NCBI GenBank assembly: GCA_003278095.1
Contig: QCHB01000014.1
Location: 1 to 49,348 of the forward strand
Length of the DNA: 49,348 bases
From: SAR116 cluster bacterium AG-390-L20
GTDB lineage: Bacteria > Pseudomonadota > Alphaproteobacteria > Puniceispirillales > Marisalimonadaceae
Direction: 5' to 3'
The first letter of the stretch is position 1, and each line of letters opens with the position of its first letter. The position numbers were made by a program, and so were the translations under genes. The notes under the pieces are model-generated. The model did not search any database. It had not been told where the DNA came from and was given only the letters and a program-made list of their open reading frames with translations. Below are positions 41,859 through 49,348 of the stretch, piece after piece.

Positions 41859-41937
41859 TATAAACTCCAAAATTAATTATTAAAAGTAGTACGTAACATA
41901 ATTATTCACTTAAGTCATTGTTTTAATTAATTATTTT

Positions 41938-41966
41938 TAATAATGATAATAGATATTAATATCAAA
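41938..41966. promoter_or_regulatory. Possible Fur box between bfr and the 42027 gene
   Basis: The region TAATGATAATAGATATTA shows GATAAT-type half-sites in inverted form. It is weaker than the other boxes and lies about 80 bases before the bfr start, so it could serve either divergent gene. Confidence 0.5.
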
Positions 41967-41977
41967 ATTATACGCTA

Positions 41978-42010
41978 TTGACTTTGATAATGATTATTAT
42001 TATTAATATT
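41978..42010 (+). promoter_or_regulatory. Promoter with overlapping Fur box for the 42027 gene
   Basis: A -35 TTGACT (41978-41983) and a -10 TATTAA (42001-42006) are 17 bases apart. The spacer is Fur-like: TTGATAATGATTATTATTAT. This is nearly the same as the promoter at 42542-42570. When Fur binds here it would block RNA polymerase. Confidence 0.78.
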
Positions 42011-42026
42011 AATGTAAGGAGTGAAT

Positions 42027-42545
42027 ATGCAACCTGAATTAAACCTAATAACTGTTCCAAATTTAAAAGAGACCGAAAAGGTTTTAATTTGGTCTATTAG
42101 AGAATGGATTATAAGCATAATGAGAGCTAAAGATCCAAGGCCTGAAATAATTAAATGTTTTAGTAAACTTTTAATCCAAGAAGCTGTTATACCTTTTGAT
42201 AAAATGATGAGAATAATTGGTTATAACTGCTGTGTTCCAATAGATGTAAGGTGTCACTGTTCTAATCTTCTAGGAAGAGCAGAAATTGATCTACTATGTT
42301 TAATTTCAATTATACAAAATAAATTAAAGGTTGATTTAAAAAAAATTATTAAAATTTCTAACAAAGATTATCACATAGAAATGATAAATCAGTCTAATAA
42401 ATTAGTAGAAAGTTTAAACAGGTCCAAAATTTCAATACCCGTAAGAAATGAATTTTTAAATAAATATCACACAAATACATACAAAATTAATAATAATGTT
42501 ATTTTTTATGATTTCAAAAATAAATTACAAAGAAAATGTACTTGA
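42027..42545 (+). CDS. Unknown Fur-controlled protein with a cysteine cluster
   Basis: A 172-residue protein starting at ATG 42027, five bases after TAAGGAG; a GTG at 42021 is inside that site. I do not recognise the family. A cluster of Cys and His lies at about residues 68-80 (GYNCCVPIDVRCHCSNLLGR), and a further Cys follows in LLCLISI; it could bind a metal or cluster. The rest is helical. No signal peptide. A strong promoter overlapped by a Fur box precedes it, so it is expected to be iron-repressed. It lies beside bacterioferritin. Confidence 0.75.
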   Translation: MQPELNLITVPNLKETEKVLIWSIREWIISIMRAKDPRPEIIKCFSKLLIQEAVIPFDKMMRIIGYNCCVPIDVRCHCSNLLGRAEIDLLCLISIIQNKLKVDLKKIIKISNKDYHIEMINQSNKLVESLNRSKISIPVRNEFLNKYHTNTYKINNNVIFYDFKNKLQRKCT

Positions 42546-42570
42546 CTTTGATAACTATTATCATTATTAA
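42542..42570 (+). promoter_or_regulatory. Fur-box promoter without an immediate ORF
   Basis: TTGACT (42542-42547) and TATTAA (42565-42570) are 17 bases apart; the spacer TTGATAACTATTATCAT carries a Fur box. The first bases overlap the stop of the 42027 gene. The design repeats the promoter at 41978. The next recognised gene starts about 150 bases downstream, with a stem-loop between. Confidence 0.78.
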
Positions 42571-42574
42571 TAAT

Positions 42575-42650
42575 TGATGTGGATGAACTCAAGCTATATC
42601 TCCCAAGATTAACTTAGTGCATCCACATCACCATTTCTCTCATAATCATA
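42575..42650 (+). ncRNA. Candidate iron-responsive small RNA
   Basis: Transcription from the Fur-box promoter would start near 42577. The RNA would begin with one arm of an 11-bp perfect stem (TGATGTGGATG, 42575-42585; CATCCACATCA, 42620-42630). The 34-base loop includes CTCCC (42600-42604), presented partly on a small inner hairpin with a CCCA loop. A CTCCC loop can pair with Shine-Dalgarno GGAG, as in several known alphaproteobacterial small RNAs. No strong T-run follows, so the 3' end is unclear. It could instead be a leader of the downstream dehydrogenase gene. Confidence 0.5.
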
Positions 42651-42722
42651 AAAGTTAAATATTGTAAAACTACGGTTTGGATATTAATGTCAAATATAAC
42701 TTTATAAGGTTTATTGATAGCT

Positions 42723-43844
42723 ATGGATTATTTTCAAATCGCATCTGTTCCTGGAGACGGAATAGGTAAAGACATAGTAATCTCAGCAAAATCAATAGTT
42801 GATCTCTCATCTGAAATTATTGGTGGTTTTAAATGTAACTGGGAAACTATTAATGCTGGTGCAGAATATTTTTCAAAAGAAGGTTGTGATGTCGAACCAG
42901 GCGGTGAAGATAGAATAAGTAATGCTGACAGTATTTTCCTTGGGGCGATTGGGCTACCTACGATACGACATAAAGATGGGACAGAAGTATGCCCTCACCT
43001 CAGATTTAGAGAAATGTTTGGATTATATGCTGGAGTTAGACCAGTTAAGTCTTACCCAAACATTACAAACAGGTTAAGTAATAAATTAGCAAGTAATATT
43101 GATTTAGTAATATTAAGAGAGTCAACTGAAGGTTTGTTCTACACAGCAGCTGTTCACAACAGATGCCCCGTAGATAACAATGACGAAGTTCAGGATATTA
43201 TGCGTATCACTAGAAAAACAACAGAAAAATTACATGACTTTGCATTTAAATTAGCACGACAAAGAAAGAGTAAGGGAAAGTTAGGTAAAGTTACGTGTGT
43301 TGATAAAGCCAATGTATTTCGTTCTCAGGCTTTGTTTAGAAAAATATTTGATGAAAGGAAGGATAATTTTACAGATATAGTATCGGAACATTGTTATGTT
43401 GATGCAATGGCATTAAACCTTATAAGGAATCCCTGGGAATATGACGTAATGGTAATGGAAAATATGTTTGGCGACATATTATCAGACCTTGGCGGAGGAT
43501 TAGTAGGTGGAATGGGGATGGCTTCATGTGCAGAAATTGGAGACAACCATGGTTTATTTCAACCCGCTCATGGAAGCGCTCCAGATATAATGGGGCAAGA
43601 CAAGGCAAATCCATTAGCGACTATTCTTAGCTCTACTTTGATGCTTGACTATTTATCAGATAAAAAAGGATGTAAAAGTGCGTCTGAAGGCTCAAAACTA
43701 ATAGAGGCCGCAATTGAAACAGGCTTTGAAAGAAATGAGCTAAGGCCAATTGAATTTGGTGGTGATATGGGAACAAAAGCAGTAACTGAAAAATTAATCA
43801 CATTATTAAAAGATAAAAATGTTCAAAATGAAGTATTAACCTAA
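42723..43844 (+). CDS. Isocitrate/isopropylmalate-type dehydrogenase
   Basis: A 373-residue beta-decarboxylating dehydrogenase. Seen are ASVPGDGIGKDIV, the substrate block VCPHLRFREMFGLYAGVRPV, LRESTEGLFY, CYVDAMALNLIRNPWEYDVM, and NAD-site HGSAPDIMGQDKANPLATIL. It differs from the copy at 32971-34041. The ATG at 42723 is preferred; an in-frame TTG lies at 42714, closer to AAGG. It heads a cluster with an ABM protein and a DUF1537 kinase, which suggests sugar-acid breakdown rather than leucine synthesis. Confidence 0.85.
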   Translation: MDYFQIASVPGDGIGKDIVISAKSIVDLSSEIIGGFKCNWETINAGAEYFSKEGCDVEPGGEDRISNADSIFLGAIGLPTIRHKDGTEVCPHLRFREMFGLYAGVRPVKSYPNITNRLSNKLASNIDLVILRESTEGLFYTAAVHNRCPVDNNDEVQDIMRITRKTTEKLHDFAFKLARQRKSKGKLGKVTCVDKANVFRSQALFRKIFDERKDNFTDIVSEHCYVDAMALNLIRNPWEYDVMVMENMFGDILSDLGGGLVGGMGMASCAEIGDNHGLFQPAHGSAPDIMGQDKANPLATILSSTLMLDYLSDKKGCKSASEGSKLIEAAIETGFERNELRPIEFGGDMGTKAVTEKLITLLKDKNVQNEVLT

Positions 43845-43862
43845 TAGGAGTTAAAATTAATA

Positions 43863-44153
43863 ATGTTTGTAATAACTGTTAAATTTGTAATTCACGAAAA
43901 AGACACAGAAAAATTTAAAGTACGAATCTTACAACAAGCTAGAGACTCTCTTGAACTTGAAAAAGATTGTCATGAATTTGATGTCTGCCACGACCCTAAT
44001 AATAAAAATATAGTATTTTTATATGAAACTTACACCGACAAAGACGCTTTTGACATTCACCTCAACAGCAAACATTATCTATCATTTAATGAAGAAATAA
44101 CACCTTGGGTTAAAGAAAAAATTGTAACACAATTAGAAAAACAAGCATTATAG
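43863..44153 (+). CDS. Antibiotic biosynthesis monooxygenase (ABM) domain protein
   Basis: A 96-residue ABM-type ferredoxin-like fold: FVITVKFVIHEKDTEKFKVR, CHEFDVCHDPNNKNIVFLYE, FDIHLNSKHYLSF. These small dimers act as cofactor-free oxygenases or as quinone or heme-handling proteins. It starts 18 bases after the dehydrogenase and precedes the kinase by 15 bases, so all three are one operon. The substrate is unknown. Confidence 0.88.
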   Translation: MFVITVKFVIHEKDTEKFKVRILQQARDSLELEKDCHEFDVCHDPNNKNIVFLYETYTDKDAFDIHLNSKHYLSFNEEITPWVKEKIVTQLEKQAL

Positions 44154-44168
44154 AATAAAGAGCGGATT

Positions 44169-45440
44169 ATGAAACTAGGTATAATAGGTGATGATTTTAC
44201 AGGCTCATCTGATATTGCAAATAACCTTAAAAAATCAGGAATGCAAGTATCCATGTATGCTGGTATTCCAACTCTACTTCCTTCGGAAATAAAAAAAGAG
44301 CCAACTGACGCCGCCGTTATTGCCCTCAAAACTAGAACCATACCAATTGAAGAAGCAATATCAGAGAGCTTAAAAGCTCTTTCATGGTTAAAAAATTGTG
44401 GATGTGAACAATTTATTTTTAAATATTGCTCAACTTTTGACTCCACCAAAAAAGGAAATATAGGGCCAGTAACTGACGCAATTATGAAAGAATTAAATAC
44501 AGATTTTACTATAGCGTGCCCGTCCTTTCCTGATGCTGGACGAACTGTTTATTTTGGACATATGTTTGTTAATGGCAAACCATTAAATGAATCAGGCATG
44601 GAAAATCATCCTCTAACTCCAATGACAGATCATAATTTAGTTAGGTGGCTTAATTATCAAACCAAAGATAATGTTGGCCTAATTGATTTTCAAACTATTT
44701 CAAAAGGAGCAAATAGCGTCAAAGAGAGAATTCAAACGTTAAAAACAGATGGATATAAGTATGCAATTGTTGACACTATTAAAAATGATGACTTTGACAT
44801 TATTTGTAACGGCGTAAAAGACTTACCATTTTTAACTGGTGGATCTGGTATTGCGCTTGGATTACCAAAAATTTATAAAGATAGAGGTTTGTTGTCTGCA
44901 TCTAATTTTGAAATTCCTAAAAATAGTTCCAATGCAATTATTCTTTCTGGATCATGCTCAGTTGCAACAATAAATCAAATAAATATTTATAAGGAGAATA
45001 AACCATCCTTATATGTTTCCCCTGATGAAGTAATTAACAATGAAGACTTGGTTGAAAAGGTCTTTTCGTGGATTAAAGATAATGAAACATTATCTCCTCT
45101 TGTTTACTCGTCTTCTGATGCTAAAACTGTCACAGAAAAACAAAAACAATATGGCCAAGAAATCTTAGCAAATGAAATTGAAAACTTTTTTGAATTACTA
45201 TCTAAAAAGCTTGTAAAAGATAATTTTGGAACATTTATTTCAGCTGGAGGAGAAACCTCAGGAGCAGTCATAAAAGGTTTAGGTGTCCAAGAGCTTAAAA
45301 TAGGTGAAGAAATTTCTCATGGCGTCCCTGCCCTATGGTCCCCTCATTCTAATGGTAATAAGCCAATTTCTGTAACACTTAAATCTGGTAATTTTGGTCA
45401 AACAGATTTCTTTGAGAGAGCTCTCAAAGTGTTTGTTTAA
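44169..45440 (+). CDS. Four-carbon acid sugar kinase (DUF1537, OtnK-like)
   Basis: A 423-residue kinase. The N-terminal domain has GIIGDDFTGSSDIANNLKKS, the family's substrate motif, and DSTKKGNIGPVTDAIMKEL. The C-terminal ATP domain has TGGSGIALGLP and SAGGETSGAVIKGLGVQELK, then GEEISHGVPALW. Known members phosphorylate 3-oxo-tetronate, threonate or erythronate. No PdxA2-type dehydrogenase or aldolase of the usual set lies next to it; instead an isopropylmalate-type dehydrogenase precedes it. The exact substrate is open. Confidence 0.88.
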   Translation: MKLGIIGDDFTGSSDIANNLKKSGMQVSMYAGIPTLLPSEIKKEPTDAAVIALKTRTIPIEEAISESLKALSWLKNCGCEQFIFKYCSTFDSTKKGNIGPVTDAIMKELNTDFTIACPSFPDAGRTVYFGHMFVNGKPLNESGMENHPLTPMTDHNLVRWLNYQTKDNVGLIDFQTISKGANSVKERIQTLKTDGYKYAIVDTIKNDDFDIICNGVKDLPFLTGGSGIALGLPKIYKDRGLLSASNFEIPKNSSNAIILSGSCSVATINQINIYKENKPSLYVSPDEVINNEDLVEKVFSWIKDNETLSPLVYSSSDAKTVTEKQKQYGQEILANEIENFFELLSKKLVKDNFGTFISAGGETSGAVIKGLGVQELKIGEEISHGVPALWSPHSNGNKPISVTLKSGNFGQTDFFERALKVFV

Positions 45441-45448
45441 CTCAAAAA

Positions 45449-46099
45449 TTAAATTTTAGAAAACTTCTTTAAAGCATTTGTAAAAGTTAATCCGGCATCC
45501 ATTTCTTCCATTGCCTTTCTGTCATCGGCAGAAAACTTTTCGGAAGCTTCAGTTATATTCTCAGCATGCTCAATTGGGATACATAAAACACCTGTGCCAT
45601 CAGCAACAATAATATCACCTTTTCTTACTCTTACTCCTGCACAAACAACTGGATCATTTATAGATATAACTTTTATCCTGGTTTTTCCGGGTGTTGGTAC
45701 CATGTGTCTAGAAAATGCTGGAAAGGAAAATTCTATAATTTCTTCTCTATCACGAATACCTCCATCGACCACAAGGCCACCAACTCCTTTCAACTTTGCA
45801 GCATAAGAAGCCATCCCACCCCAGGTAGACACCTGAGCTCCATTATTGGCAACAACAATGACATCTCCTGGATTTGCCGCGTCAATCATATGCCCAACTT
45901 TAAAATCATCTGATGAAAAACTGCCAAAAGGACCTGTTGTTTCTTGAACCGTAATAGCTCTTCCTACTACCTTCATACCAAAACCTGCAGGAGCCAGGTT
46001 ATTCATAACACCATTAAAACCAACATCATCTAGTGCATTGGCTAAGGTTGGTGTAGCAATTTTCTTTAATCTTTCTAAAATTTCATCATTAACAGACAT
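45449..46099 (-). CDS. RraA-like / HMG aldolase family protein
   Basis: A 216-residue protein of the RraA superfamily. GDVIVVANNGAQVSTWGGMA, then KGVGGLVVDGGIRDREEI, and IIVADGTGVLCIP carry the family's metal and substrate residues (GG, DGxxRD, DG). In catabolic context, members act as 4-hydroxy-4-methyl-2-oxoglutarate aldolases or oxaloacetate decarboxylases, not as RNase E regulators. It faces the kinase gene tail to tail, eight bases apart, and may contribute to the same pathway. Confidence 0.88.
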   Translation of the reverse strand: MSVNDEILERLKKIATPTLANALDDVGFNGVMNNLAPAGFGMKVVGRAITVQETTGPFGSFSSDDFKVGHMIDAANPGDVIVVANNGAQVSTWGGMASYAAKLKGVGGLVVDGGIRDREEIIEFSFPAFSRHMVPTPGKTRIKVISINDPVVCAGVRVRKGDIIVADGTGVLCIPIEHAENITEASEKFSADDRKAMEEMDAGLTFTNALKKFSKI

Positions 46100-46243
46100 T
46101 TATAAACTCCCGAAGTACCCAAAATAATTTTACTCTTAATTAATAATGTTATTATAAGGACATTTTTTTTGTATTAATTATATTGACCTTTATCCTATAT
46201 AATTTAACTTATTTTAAATTAATTAACAAAATAAGTATTATAA

Positions 46244-47398
46244 ATGTCTAAGTTTAATTTTCCTTATATTAAAGAAACGAATGATTTATCAAACCTTCGA
46301 AAAGAAGTAAGAAATTTTATAACGAAATCGTTAAATCATAAAGATTTTGAGCCTTCTGCTGATGCTTGGGTCTTTTCTGCCAGCCCAGAGTTTAGTAAGA
46401 AACTTGGATCGATGGGATGGCTAGGCATGTCATTTCCAAAAAAGTACGGCGGGAATGAAAGAACTGCACTTGAGAGGTATGTTGTGACCGAAGAGCTTTT
46501 AGCTTCTGGAGCTCCTGTCGCCGCTCATTGGATAGCTGACAGACAAAGCGGGAGTCAAATTTTAAGATATGGAAATGAGGAGCAAAAAAAATCAATTATT
46601 CCTAAAATAACCGCAGGTGAATGCTTTTTTGCTATTGGAATGAGTGAGCCTGACTCTGGTTCAGACTTAGCTTCAGTTAAAACTAAAGCTACTAAGATAG
46701 AAAATGGTTGGAAACTTGAAGGTAGAAAAATTTGGTCTACTGGCGCTCATATAGCAAATTATATGATTGTACTTGTAAGAACTAGTCCTGCGTCAGAAAA
46801 CAATAGGCATGAAGGACTATCTCAGTTTTTGGTTGATTTATCGCTTCCAAATGTAAGTGTAAAAGGTATCCCTGACATGACAGGTCAACGCCATTTTAAC
46901 GAAACTCTATTCGATAATGTTATACTTTCTGAGGATGCATTGCTTGGAGTTGAAGGAAAAGGTTGGTCTCAGGTAGTTGGTGAACTTGCACTTGAAAGAT
47001 CTGGCCCTGAAAGATTTTTGTCTCATTTCACATTACTTGAGAGCTTTATAAATGAATTCAAAAATATTTTAATAAAATCAGGTTCAAAATTAATAGGTAA
47101 ATTAATTGCTGAACTTCAAACATTAAGAAGAATGAGTTTTTCTATAGCCTCTATGTTACAAAATGGAGAATCTCCAGAGACACAAGCTGCATTTGTTAAG
47201 GAGTTGGGTAATAAATTTGAAAAGACCATGGTAGAAACGTTAAGAGAGTTTTCCAATATAATTCCACTTTATGAATGGCCTTCTCAATTACAAAATTTAT
47301 TTGAAGACGCCACTCTCAGAATACCCTCAAACTCGTTAAGAGGTGGAACAACTGAAATTATGAAAGGGATAATAGCAAGACAGTTAGGTCTGAGATGA
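46244..47398 (+). CDS. Acyl-CoA dehydrogenase, subunit-like 1
   Basis: A 384-residue flavoprotein of the acyl-CoA dehydrogenase family, which oxidises an acyl-CoA thioester at C2-C3. Signatures: FFAIGMSEPDSGSDLASVKT and KIWSTGAHIANYMIVLVRTS in the middle domain; C-terminal RIPSNSLRGGTTEIMKGIIA, then RQLGLR. It overlaps the next gene by four bases (ATGA), a coupled pair. Such adjacent pairs often make heteromeric enzymes for bulky substrates. Confidence 0.92.
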   Translation: MSKFNFPYIKETNDLSNLRKEVRNFITKSLNHKDFEPSADAWVFSASPEFSKKLGSMGWLGMSFPKKYGGNERTALERYVVTEELLASGAPVAAHWIADRQSGSQILRYGNEEQKKSIIPKITAGECFFAIGMSEPDSGSDLASVKTKATKIENGWKLEGRKIWSTGAHIANYMIVLVRTSPASENNRHEGLSQFLVDLSLPNVSVKGIPDMTGQRHFNETLFDNVILSEDALLGVEGKGWSQVVGELALERSGPERFLSHFTLLESFINEFKNILIKSGSKLIGKLIAELQTLRRMSFSIASMLQNGESPETQAAFVKELGNKFEKTMVETLREFSNIIPLYEWPSQLQNLFEDATLRIPSNSLRGGTTEIMKGIIARQLGLR

Positions 47399-48423
47399 AT
47401 GAAGAACTAAGTATTATTTTAGAAACAACATCAAAAATTCTTAACAAGCATGTAGATCATAAATTAAGACAAAACATAGATAACGATAATTCTGATTTAA
47501 TTAATTTATGGGGTGAAATTAAACAACTTGGCCTTCCTAAAATAGCCGTTAAAGATAAGTTCAATGGATCAGGTTTACCTCTTTCAACTACTTTACCAAT
47601 AATCAAATTATCAAATAATATAGGAGCACCAATACCTTTATCCGAAACAATATTGTCTAATTATATTCTGTCAGAATCTGATATAAACCCTCCAAGTGGC
47701 ATTATAACTTATGCAATAGATGTAAAGAACCTTAAAATCATAGGTAATGAAATATCCGGCGAATTAATTTCGGTTCCATATTTAAATCTTACTGATAAAG
47801 TTGTTGTTATTGCTGAGATTGAAAAAACAAAAAAAGTTATTCTTATTAAAAATAGCGGGGAAGACAAAGAATTAAAAAAGAATTTTTTATCTGAACCACG
47901 CTATAATTTAAAATTAAATAAATGTAAAATCCTTGATATAAAACCAATTAACCTAAGGATAAATTTTAAACATTTAGGCGCTATTGTAAGATCTGCTCAA
48001 ATGATAGGATCGATGGAAAAAATTTTAGATTTATGTATTGATTACTGTTCACAAAGAAAACAATTTGGAAGAGCACTCTCAAAATTCCAAGCTATTCAAC
48101 ACCAGATTTCTGAAATGGCCGTTGAACTATCTGCATCTTCTGCAGCTTTATCAACAATTACTAATTCTGATGATTTTTATAAAAATAAAAAGGATATAGC
48201 TATTTTAAAAATAAGAGCTGGAGCTGCTGCAGGAAAAGTTATAGCAATATCCCATCAAGTTCACGGCGCAATTGGATTTACTCAAGAGTATGAATTAGCT
48301 TACTTTACTCGCAATCTAAATAGTTGGAGAAACGACTTTGGAAATGAGAGTTATTGGGAAGATGTATTAGGAAAAGATTTTTTAGAAAATAACAATCAAA
48401 ATTTATGGGAATATTTAACTTAA
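47395..48423 (+). CDS. Acyl-CoA dehydrogenase, subunit-like 2
   Basis: A 342-residue, shorter and more divergent acyl-CoA dehydrogenase-family protein. The C-terminal domain is clear: CSQRKQFGRALSKFQAIQHQ, then ISEMAVELSASSAALST, and AIGFTQEYELAYFTRNLNSW. The middle domain is weakly conserved. It overlaps the previous gene by four bases. The pairing resembles two-subunit (alpha2beta2) dehydrogenases of sterol and bile-acid side-chain breakdown; that is a comparison of design only. Confidence 0.88.
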   Translation: MNEELSIILETTSKILNKHVDHKLRQNIDNDNSDLINLWGEIKQLGLPKIAVKDKFNGSGLPLSTTLPIIKLSNNIGAPIPLSETILSNYILSESDINPPSGIITYAIDVKNLKIIGNEISGELISVPYLNLTDKVVVIAEIEKTKKVILIKNSGEDKELKKNFLSEPRYNLKLNKCKILDIKPINLRINFKHLGAIVRSAQMIGSMEKILDLCIDYCSQRKQFGRALSKFQAIQHQISEMAVELSASSAALSTITNSDDFYKNKKDIAILKIRAGAAAGKVIAISHQVHGAIGFTQEYELAYFTRNLNSWRNDFGNESYWEDVLGKDFLENNNQNLWEYLT

Positions 48424-48447
48424 ATACTATTTTAATTCGAGGTGAAA

Positions 48448-49245
48448 ATGACTGACTCAGTTTTATATGAACAAGATGATAGAATTGTTAAAATAACACT
48501 AAATAGACCGGACACAAGAAATGCTCTTTCCGGAGATATTATAGAAGGTTTAGTAGATTCTCTAAATAAAGCTGATAAAAATAAAAATGTAGGTTGTGTA
48601 ATATTAACAGGTGCTGGAAAAAGCTTTTCGTCTGGTGGAAATCTTCAAGAAATCAAAGATATGACCACTAAGGACAACATGTCTTTAACTGAATTAGAGG
48701 ATTGGTATAGATTTGGAATACAAAAAATTCCACTTACAATGAATAGTATTGATGTTCCAATTGTAGCTGCTGTAAATGGACACGCCATTGGTGCAGGAAA
48801 CGATTTGTGTACAATGTGCGATATTAGAATTGCAGCAGAAGACGCAAAGTTTTCAGAGAGTTTCCTTAGAATTGGAATTATTCCAGGTGATGGTGGATCC
48901 TGGTTTCTTCCGAAAATAATTGGACTAGCAAGAGCAAATGAAATGATTTTAACTTGTGACGTTCTTGATGCCCAAAAGGCTCTAGATTGGGGTCTTGTTT
49001 CAAAGGTTGTAACAAATGATGAACTTTTGGATGAAGCTTATAGAACTGCAAATAAAATTGCCTCACAACCCCCTGAAGCATCAAGAAGAGCTAAAAGATT
49101 ATTAAGAATGTCACAAAATGTTTCTCTGGACAAAGCGTTAGAAATGGCGGCAAGTCAACAAAGTATTCTTCAACAACTTGATGACCATAGAGAAGCAATA
49201 GACGCCCTTTTAGAAAAAAGAAAACCTAATTACACAAACTCCTAG
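48448..49245 (+). CDS. Enoyl-CoA hydratase/isomerase (crotonase family)
   Basis: A 265-residue crotonase. NRPDTRNALSGDIIEGLVDS, SFSSGGNLQEIKDM (oxyanion loop), VAAVNGHAIGAGNDLCTMCD and FLRIGIIPGDGGSWFLPKII are visible. The two catalytic Glu of rat hydratase are not conserved (GND and SFL instead), so it may be an isomerase or act on another acyl-CoA. The ATG at 48448 is five bases after GAGG. It follows the dehydrogenase pair by 24 bases. Confidence 0.9.
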   Translation: MTDSVLYEQDDRIVKITLNRPDTRNALSGDIIEGLVDSLNKADKNKNVGCVILTGAGKSFSSGGNLQEIKDMTTKDNMSLTELEDWYRFGIQKIPLTMNSIDVPIVAAVNGHAIGAGNDLCTMCDIRIAAEDAKFSESFLRIGIIPGDGGSWFLPKIIGLARANEMILTCDVLDAQKALDWGLVSKVVTNDELLDEAYRTANKIASQPPEASRRAKRLLRMSQNVSLDKALEMAASQQSILQQLDDHREAIDALLEKRKPNYTNS

Positions 49246-49261
49246 CTAAGGTTTTTAAATT

Positions 49262-49348
49262 CTACATATACATCTTAGGAAAAAAATAATCGATAACTTC
49301 CCCGTTTGTAAAAACTGGTGGTTTAAAATTATTTTCAGAATATTCTAT
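49262..49348 (-). CDS. C-terminal fragment of an unknown gene at the right edge
   Basis: A minus-strand frame enters at the window end and stops at TAG (49262-49264). The last 28 residues end KPPVFTNGEVIDYFFPKMYM. The coding-like content suggests a real gene tail that starts beyond the window, convergent with the enoyl-CoA hydratase gene. Too short to identify. Confidence 0.5.
   Translation of the reverse strand: MEYSENNFKPPVFTNGEVIDYFFPKMYM

Noticed and set aside
45410..45429. Inverted repeat CTTTGAGAG-AG-CTCTCAAAG at the end of the DUF1537 kinase gene
   Set aside because: It lies inside the coding sequence with a two-base loop and no T-run, so it is not a convincing terminator.
46182..46210. 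TTGACC followed by TATATAAT before the first acyl-CoA dehydrogenase
   Set aside because: The spacing is too short for a normal promoter, and such strings are frequent in AT-rich gaps.
1..49348. Assignment of the window to SAR11 (Pelagibacter) on AT-richness alone
   Set aside because: A full flagellar locus with sigma-54 control is not expected in typical SAR11. I keep the wider alphaproteobacterial suggestion.

Overview
The window is a strongly AT-rich, gene-dense bacterial chromosome segment. It has no rRNA or tRNA genes, no insertion sequence and no CRISPR array that I can see. The Fur protein (35843-36265) resembles the alphaproteobacterial Fur/Mur group: it has the HxHLIDxxSG...EF motif and lacks the CxxC pairs of gammaproteobacterial Fur. 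Together with the AT-rich, compact style this suggests a free-living, probably marine alphaproteobacterium. It is flagellated, so it is not a typical SAR11 cell. The lineage is an inference.

Region 1 (1-27.1 kb and 31.1-31.7 kb) is a flagellar locus. Two minus-strand operons build rod, hook and rings: flgB-C-D-E-F (16135 to 9468) and flgG-H-I-J-K (8623 off the left edge). A third (20736 to 16740) carries the H-ring-type proteins FlgP and FlgT, a LysM protein, FlgA, FlgM, a FlgN-like protein and a DUF2802-like membrane protein. A plus-strand operon encodes flhA, flhF, flhG and fliA. An extra FlgF/FlgG-like gene and a fliL-like gene follow. Five sites match the sigma-54 -24/-12 promoter and sit before flgB, flgG, flgP, flhA and the extra rod-like gene. 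With FliA and FlgM present, this implies a Vibrio-like transcription hierarchy.

The most striking feature is the size and content of the hook proteins. FlgE is 1712 aa, and FlgK is at least 1893 aa and still open at the window edge. Both are several times the usual length, and both are enlarged by tandem beta-type repeats that look like those of phage virion and tail proteins. FlhF has lost the DTxR and DTAG elements of its GTPase site, and FlhG lacks the N-terminal helix that would activate it.

Region 2 (27.1-31.1 kb) holds small genes between flagellar blocks: a nitrile-hydratase-leader-like (NHLP) protein, a Sel1-repeat protein, small unknowns, a ParA ATPase with a coiled-coil partner and palindromic operator-like sites, a 26-codon gene with a near-perfect extended Shine-Dalgarno and its own terminator, and a single-domain cyclic-nucleotide-binding protein.

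Region 3 (31.7-42.7 kb) is metabolism and iron: threonine synthase and a tartrate/isopropylmalate-type dehydrogenase, then an Fe(III) permease, Fur, a short-chain dehydrogenase, an Fe(III)-binding protein, a fatty acid hydroxylase, a DUF4856 protein, bacterioferritin, its ferredoxin and two unknown genes. Fur boxes cluster at 40.77, 40.87, 41.94, 41.99 and 42.55 kb. The last lies on a promoter with no immediate ORF, followed by an 11-bp stem-loop: a candidate iron-responsive small RNA.

Region 4 (42.7-49.3 kb) is catabolic: a second isopropylmalate-type dehydrogenase, an ABM-family monooxygenase-like protein, a DUF1537 (four-carbon acid sugar) kinase, an RraA-like aldolase, two acyl-CoA dehydrogenases and an enoyl-CoA hydratase, with a partial gene at the right edge. 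No gene-free stretch exceeds about 235 bases.
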